Shown in pieces: positions 6,148 through 9,064 of a stretch of 9,064 nucleotides of DNA; within the stretch, counting starts at the first letter, position 1, and every line of letters begins with the position of its first letter. The notes beneath the pieces were generated by a model. It worked only from the letters and a program-made list of their open reading frames with translations, ran no database searches and was not told the origin of the DNA. The stretch is from Candidatus Elusimicrobium euhamitermitis (GTDB taxonomy: Bacteria; Elusimicrobiota; Elusimicrobia; Elusimicrobiales; Elusimicrobiaceae): contig JAIRUU010000003.1 in NCBI GenBank assembly GCA_031254225.1, forward strand, positions 1 through 9,064, read 5' to 3'. The translations under genes were made by a program, and so were the position numbers.

Positions 6148-6195
6148 CCCCTTTTTGGTCAAACGCAGGCTCTTAATATGTGTTGACAGAATCTA
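6148..6195 (-). repeat. Right arm of the inverted repeat
   Basis: This 48-base uninterrupted arm begins CCCCTTTTTGGTCAAAC on the + strand and ends at the TA at 6194-6195. Its outer three bases (6193-6195) are the reverse complement of the gatB stop codon TAG. Its + strand carries an outward-facing TTGACA (6183-6188). The inner part (6157-6166) also forms a local 10-bp palindrome with 6140-6149. Confidence 0.95.
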
Positions 6196-7614
6196 GCCCA
6201 AAAGTTTATTAAAAATTTCATTAAGCAGGCCGGGGTTGGCTTTGCCTTTGCTTTTTTTCATTACAGAGCCTATTAAAGCGCCCACTGCTTTGGCGTTGCC
6301 GGAGCGGACGTCGGCCGCCATTTTCGGATTTTCGGCTATAGCTTCTTTGGCCCAGGTTTCAAGCTGCCCGGCGTCAGACACCTGCTCAAGGCCCATTTCT
6401 TTTATAAGGGTTTCGGGCTCTTTGCCGGTCTGCCAAGCGGCCTCAAAAACTTTTTTGGCCTGCGCGCGGGAAATTTTTCCGTTGTCGCAGAAATTTATAA
6501 TTTTGCCTAAAGCCGCGGCCTTGACCGGGCTTTGCTCAATATCTTTTTTGGCCGCGTTAAGCGCGCCCAGCAAATCCGTCAAAATCCAGTTGGCCGCGCT
6601 TTTTGGCTGCGCGCCGGTTTTTAAAACTTCCTCAAAATACTCCGATATTTCGCGGCGGCTGGTAAGCACGCCGGCGTCATACTGCGGCAGCGCAAAGTCT
6701 TTTATAAAACGCGCTTCCCGCGCCTCGGGCATTTCCGGCCGGAGATTTTTCATGTCCTCAAGCCATTTGTCGTCTAAAAGCAGCGGTTTTAAATCAGGGT
6801 CTGGAAAATAGCGGTAATCAACAGCGTCTTCTTTGGAACGCATGGGGACGGTAGCGCCGGTTTCTTTATTAAAAAGCAAAGTTTCCTGTTTAATTTTTTC
6901 GCCGTTGTTTAACATATCGGTCTGGCGGCCGATTTCTATATTAATAGCGTCCCGCACGGCTTTGAAAGAATTTAAATTTTTAATTTCCACTTTTGTGCCT
7001 AAAGTTGTCGTTCCCGCCGGCCGCAGGGAAATATTTACGTCCACGCGCAGTTCCCCTTTTTCCATATCGCAGTTTGACGCGTTTACCCACTGCATATTGC
7101 TTTTAAGACGGGTTAAAAAATTGTAAGCTTCGTCCGCGCCGTTTATCTGCGGCTCCGTAACTATTTCCAAAAGCGGGGTGCCGGCGCGGTTTAAATCTAT
7201 TAAAGTAGCGTCGGCGCGGTGCACGGACTTGCCCGCGTCTTCTTCCATATGCGCGCGGGCTATGGCAATTTTGCGGCCGTTAATTTCCAGATAACCGTTA
7301 TCGGATATGGGTTTAAAAAGCTGCGTGATTTGATAGCCTTTGGGAAGGTCTGGGTAAAAATAATTTTTACGGTCAAAAATTGATACTTTGTTTATATTTA
7401 AATTAAGAGCCAGCGCCGCCTTAACAGCCAGCTCCACCGCGCCTTTGTTTAATACGGGCAGGCTGCCCGGCTGCGCAGTGCAGACGGGGCAGACGGCGGA
7501 GTTTGGCGCGGCCTCGTCCGGCATGCCGCTGGGGCAGGCGCAGAAAAGTTTGCTTTTGGTTTTCAGCTGCAAGTGAATTTCAAGACCTATAACGGGTTCA
7601 AATTGTGTCGTCAT
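6193..7614 (-). CDS. gatB: GatB, subunit B of aspartyl/glutamyl-tRNA amidotransferase
   Basis: GatB binds misacylated Glu-tRNA(Gln) or Asp-tRNA(Asn) and activates it in the GatCAB complex, which then amidates it with ammonia from GatA. The 473 residues are full length. The catalytic cradle domain (about 1-290) has VIGLEIHLQL, a cysteine cluster (Cys25, Cys27, Cys42, Cys45) of the metal-binding type, KNYFYPDLPKGYQITQ, the signature DLNRAGTPLLEIVTEP (140-155) and YRYFPDPDL. The helical and YqeY-like tail domain (about 295-473) ends in the usual KGKANPGLLNEIFNKLL. The stop TAG is built from the outer TA of the neighbouring inverted-repeat element, yet the C-terminus looks normal. No Shine-Dalgarno is visible before the ATG. 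gatA and gatC are not in the window. Confidence 0.96.
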   Translation of the reverse strand: MTTQFEPVIGLEIHLQLKTKSKLFCACPSGMPDEAAPNSAVCPVCTAQPGSLPVLNKGAVELAVKAALALNLNINKVSIFDRKNYFYPDLPKGYQITQLFKPISDNGYLEINGRKIAIARAHMEEDAGKSVHRADATLIDLNRAGTPLLEIVTEPQINGADEAYNFLTRLKSNMQWVNASNCDMEKGELRVDVNISLRPAGTTTLGTKVEIKNLNSFKAVRDAINIEIGRQTDMLNNGEKIKQETLLFNKETGATVPMRSKEDAVDYRYFPDPDLKPLLLDDKWLEDMKNLRPEMPEAREARFIKDFALPQYDAGVLTSRREISEYFEEVLKTGAQPKSAANWILTDLLGALNAAKKDIEQSPVKAAALGKIINFCDNGKISRAQAKKVFEAAWQTGKEPETLIKEMGLEQVSDAGQLETWAKEAIAENPKMAADVRSGNAKAVGALIGSVMKKSKGKANPGLLNEIFNKLLG

Positions 7615-7634
7615 ATATATAATATAATATCAAA
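7615..7634. promoter_or_regulatory. A/T-only divergent gap between gatB and the MurJ-like gene
   Basis: Only 20 bases separate the two ATG codons, and 19 of them are A or T. On the + strand two overlapping TATAAT boxes lie at 7618-7623 and 7623-7628. The second would start transcription close to the A of the ATG at 7635, so a leaderless mRNA is possible. No good -35 box is seen at ideal spacing. No Shine-Dalgarno precedes either gene. The gatB promoter would have to reach into the MurJ-like coding region. Confidence 0.4.
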
Positions 7635-9064
7635 ATGAGCAATATTTTTGCAGAGTATTCCTATAAGAAAGGCGCGGCCGTAAGCATATTTTGCACTGCG
7701 GCGTGGAAAATTTTGTCCTTTGCAAACGGCGTGATGCTGGCGTTCTACTTCGGCGCGTCTTTTTATACGGATATTTATTTTTACCTTATTATGCTGGCCG
7801 GCATGGGCGGCACTTTTATCTCCGGCATTAATACCAACGTCATAATTCCGCAGGCCATGCATTTGGGCGCGCGGGATAAGGAGAGCGAGTTCGGGTTTTT
7901 AAACTGTTTTATACTTTTTTATCTGGCCGCGGGGCTGCTGTTTGCGGTATGCGCGGCCGCAGCGCCGGGGTTTTGGCTCGGCCTGACGTCGCGCTTTAAT
8001 AGCTTTACCGTTGGCGCGCACGCGTTGTTTAATCTTGCGGCGGTTTATTTTATTTCTTTAATAATTACCGGATTTTTTATAAATATTTTAGAACGCCGCA
8101 AAATTTTCGGCATAGCGTGGTTAAGCCCGCTTAACGCTTTGATTCCGTTTTTACTTCTGGTATTTTTTCACAAAACTCTAGGCGTTGCCGCCATGCTTTC
8201 AGGTTTTATTCTGGCAAACGCCGCGCAAAGCGCGGCGTGCCTGACTGTAATGTTTGTTAAATTAGACTGGACATTGACTCTTGATACCCGCGGTCTGACC
8301 AAAAAATTTTGGCATAACTTAGCGGCGGCCGCGGGGACGGAAGGGCTTAATTTTTTTACCGCCGCGCTGCCTGTGTTTATTATGAGCGGGCTTGGCGGCG
8401 CGGCGGTGTCCGCGTTAAATTACGCCAAACAAATTATAGATTCCCCGACGGAAATTATCACAAACCGCATCGCTTCCGTAAGCCGCGTGCAGTTTAACGA
8501 GAAAGAAAATAAACAAGATTACGCGGGCCTTGCGGAAAGCTTTTACAACAACTTGTTAATACTTCTTATTTTAATAACGCCGATTGCGGTTTTTTGCTGT
8601 TTTTTCTCGCGCGATATTGTGCGGCTGTTTTTTGAAAGAGGAAATTTTTCTGACGCTACGACAAAAAACACGGCGGTTTTTGTGTCGCTTTTTACGCCCA
8701 CGCTGGTGTTGCTGCTGCCGTCTTATTTGTACAGAAATCTGGCCGCGGCCGGCCGTAAACTGAAAGAATTTTTTATTTTTCCGTTAATCTCCGCGCTGTT
8801 TTTTACGGCGGCGGTTTTTTATTTAATGAACATTTACGGCGGATTCGGGTATCCGGCGGCTTTGGTCTTTACAAATATTTTCGGACTTATGATTATTTCC
8901 TTTTTTGTTAAAAAACATCTGGCGTTTATCAGCCACGCCAAAACAATTTTTGAAATGATAAAAATACTATGCCTCGCGCTAGCGCCCATGTTGATAATTA
9001 TTTTATGCACAAAAACTTTGTTTCAAAATTATATCGTAAACCTGATTGCGAACGGTATTTTTTT
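7635..9064 (+). CDS. MurJ/MviN-family flippase (MOP superfamily), 3' end outside window
   Basis: The open frame runs from ATG 7635 to the right edge with no stop (476 codons visible). It encodes an inner-membrane protein with many hydrophobic helices. MurJ flips lipid II for peptidoglycan synthesis. Family marks are YFGASFYTDIYFY (FGA...TD in MurJ), LNYAKQIIDSPTEIITNRI at about 261-279 (YADR...P in MurJ) and especially RDIVRLFFERGNFSDAT (VRLLFERGAF in MurJ; RLFFERG at 330-336). Several functional charges of E. coli MurJ are missing at matching places: Arg18 is Lys25, Arg24 is Asn31, Arg52 is Gly59, and Asp269-Arg270 is Lys265-Gln266. Asp39 is kept as Asp46. It may therefore be a paralogue that flips another lipid-linked saccharide. 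The start is chosen as the first ATG, 20 bases from gatB; no Shine-Dalgarno supports it. Confidence 0.82.
   Translation, partial: MSNIFAEYSYKKGAAVSIFCTAAWKILSFANGVMLAFYFGASFYTDIYFYLIMLAGMGGTFISGINTNVIIPQAMHLGARDKESEFGFLNCFILFYLAAGLLFAVCAAAAPGFWLGLTSRFNSFTVGAHALFNLAAVYFISLIITGFFINILERRKIFGIAWLSPLNALIPFLLLVFFHKTLGVAAMLSGFILANAAQSAACLTVMFVKLDWTLTLDTRGLTKKFWHNLAAAAGTEGLNFFTAALPVFIMSGLGGAAVSALNYAKQIIDSPTEIITNRIASVSRVQFNEKENKQDYAGLAESFYNNLLILLILITPIAVFCCFFSRDIVRLFFERGNFSDATTKNTAVFVSLFTPTLVLLLPSYLYRNLAAAGRKLKEFFIFPLISALFFTAAVFYLMNIYGGFGYPAALVFTNIFGLMIISFFVKKHLAFISHAKTIFEMIKILCLALAPMLIIILCTKTLFQNYIVNLIANGIF

Larger units (their letters stand above)
6019..6195. mobile_element. MITE-like foldback element with long terminal inverted repeats
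   Basis: This 177-base non-coding element lies between the gatB stop and the pal promoter. The right arm (6148-6195) is the reverse complement of the left arm (6019-6050 plus 6065-6080) at 47 of 48 positions. The only mismatch is 6023 against 6191. The left arm carries an extra 14 bases (6051-6064). Both outer ends are TA, the target duplicated by IS630/Tc1-mariner-type transposases, so a TA target duplication is possible. No transposase or other credible reading frame lies inside. The 67-base centre (6081-6147) holds smaller hairpins. Small size, long inverted repeats and absence of a gene fit a MITE. Alternatives are a structured RNA or a REP-like element. The inverted repeat is certain; the mobility is inferred. 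Confidence 0.7.

Noticed and set aside
6140..6166. Hairpin read as the gatB intrinsic terminator
   Set aside because: On the - strand the 10-bp stem is followed by TTGCGCGG and not a T-run, and the hairpin belongs to the larger inverted repeat. It may slow polymerase but lacks the usual terminator form.
5987..6196. 69-codon + strand open frame across the pal-gatB gap
   Set aside because: It runs straight through the inverted-repeat element and its start lies in the pal leader on the opposite strand. The protein has no recognisable pattern.
6236..6811. 191-codon + strand open frame opposite gatB
   Set aside because: It is fully antisense to the conserved gatB tail region. Its Ser/Ala/Leu-rich content is what the antisense of a Lys/Ala/Glu-rich gene gives.
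7611..7862. 83-codon - strand open frame upstream of gatB
   Set aside because: It lies antisense to the start of the MurJ-like gene, which has a long uninterrupted frame with family motifs.
1..9064. CRISPR array, tRNA or rRNA genes, phage or toxin-antitoxin genes
   Set aside because: No regularly spaced direct repeats, no cloverleaf-like sequence and no gene of these types was found on reading both strands.

Overview
This window is ordinary chromosomal DNA from a bacterium with an outer membrane. It carries a pal-cpoB-tolB cluster encoding two lipoproteins with clear lipoboxes and a periplasmic beta-propeller. It also carries gatB, so the organism probably charges tRNA(Gln) and/or tRNA(Asn) by transamidation. 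The coding style (lysine- and alanine-rich proteins, very tight gene packing, moderate GC by eye) and the gene mix resemble Elusimicrobiota. That assignment is an impression: there is no rRNA or other taxonomic marker here.

Layout from left to right. (1) On the + strand, the 3' end of a TPR-repeat gene (1-234) overlaps a full acyl-ACP thioesterase gene (215-943). (2) On the - strand, a tightly overlapping run is read tauE/safE-type permease (2568-1744), then a small DUF1634-like membrane protein (1747-1481), then ruvC (1500-949). (3) yebC is divergent on the + strand (2647-3399), with a recognisable promoter and a strong Shine-Dalgarno sequence. It ends at a bidirectional hairpin terminator shared with tolB. 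(4) On the - strand the order of reading is gatB (7614-6193), pal (5972-5451), cpoB/ybgF (5422-4739), tolB (4737-3466). (5) Divergent from gatB across a 20-base, almost pure A/T gap is a MurJ/MviN-family flippase gene (7635 to the right edge, incomplete).

The one piece of sequence the genes do not explain is 6019-6195, between gatB and pal. It is a 177-base foldback element whose two arms form a 48-bp stem with one mismatch and a single 14-base insertion in the left arm. It has TA at both outer ends and a 67-base centre with its own smaller hairpins. It looks like a MITE (a non-autonomous transposon). Its right end forms the gatB stop codon, and its left end places an outward TTGACA box 15 bp from a TAGAAT box just upstream of pal. 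It may therefore have become part of both neighbouring genes. The second item of interest is that the MurJ-like protein has lost most of the charged residues that MurJ uses to handle lipid II.

Functionally, pal, cpoB and tolB work together at the envelope during division. tauE plus DUF1634 probably form an anion exporter module. The rest are housekeeping genes: recombination (ruvC), translation or regulation (yebC), tRNA amidation (gatB) and lipid release (thioesterase). No tRNA, rRNA, CRISPR array or phage gene is visible, and no gene-free stretch exceeds 300 bases.
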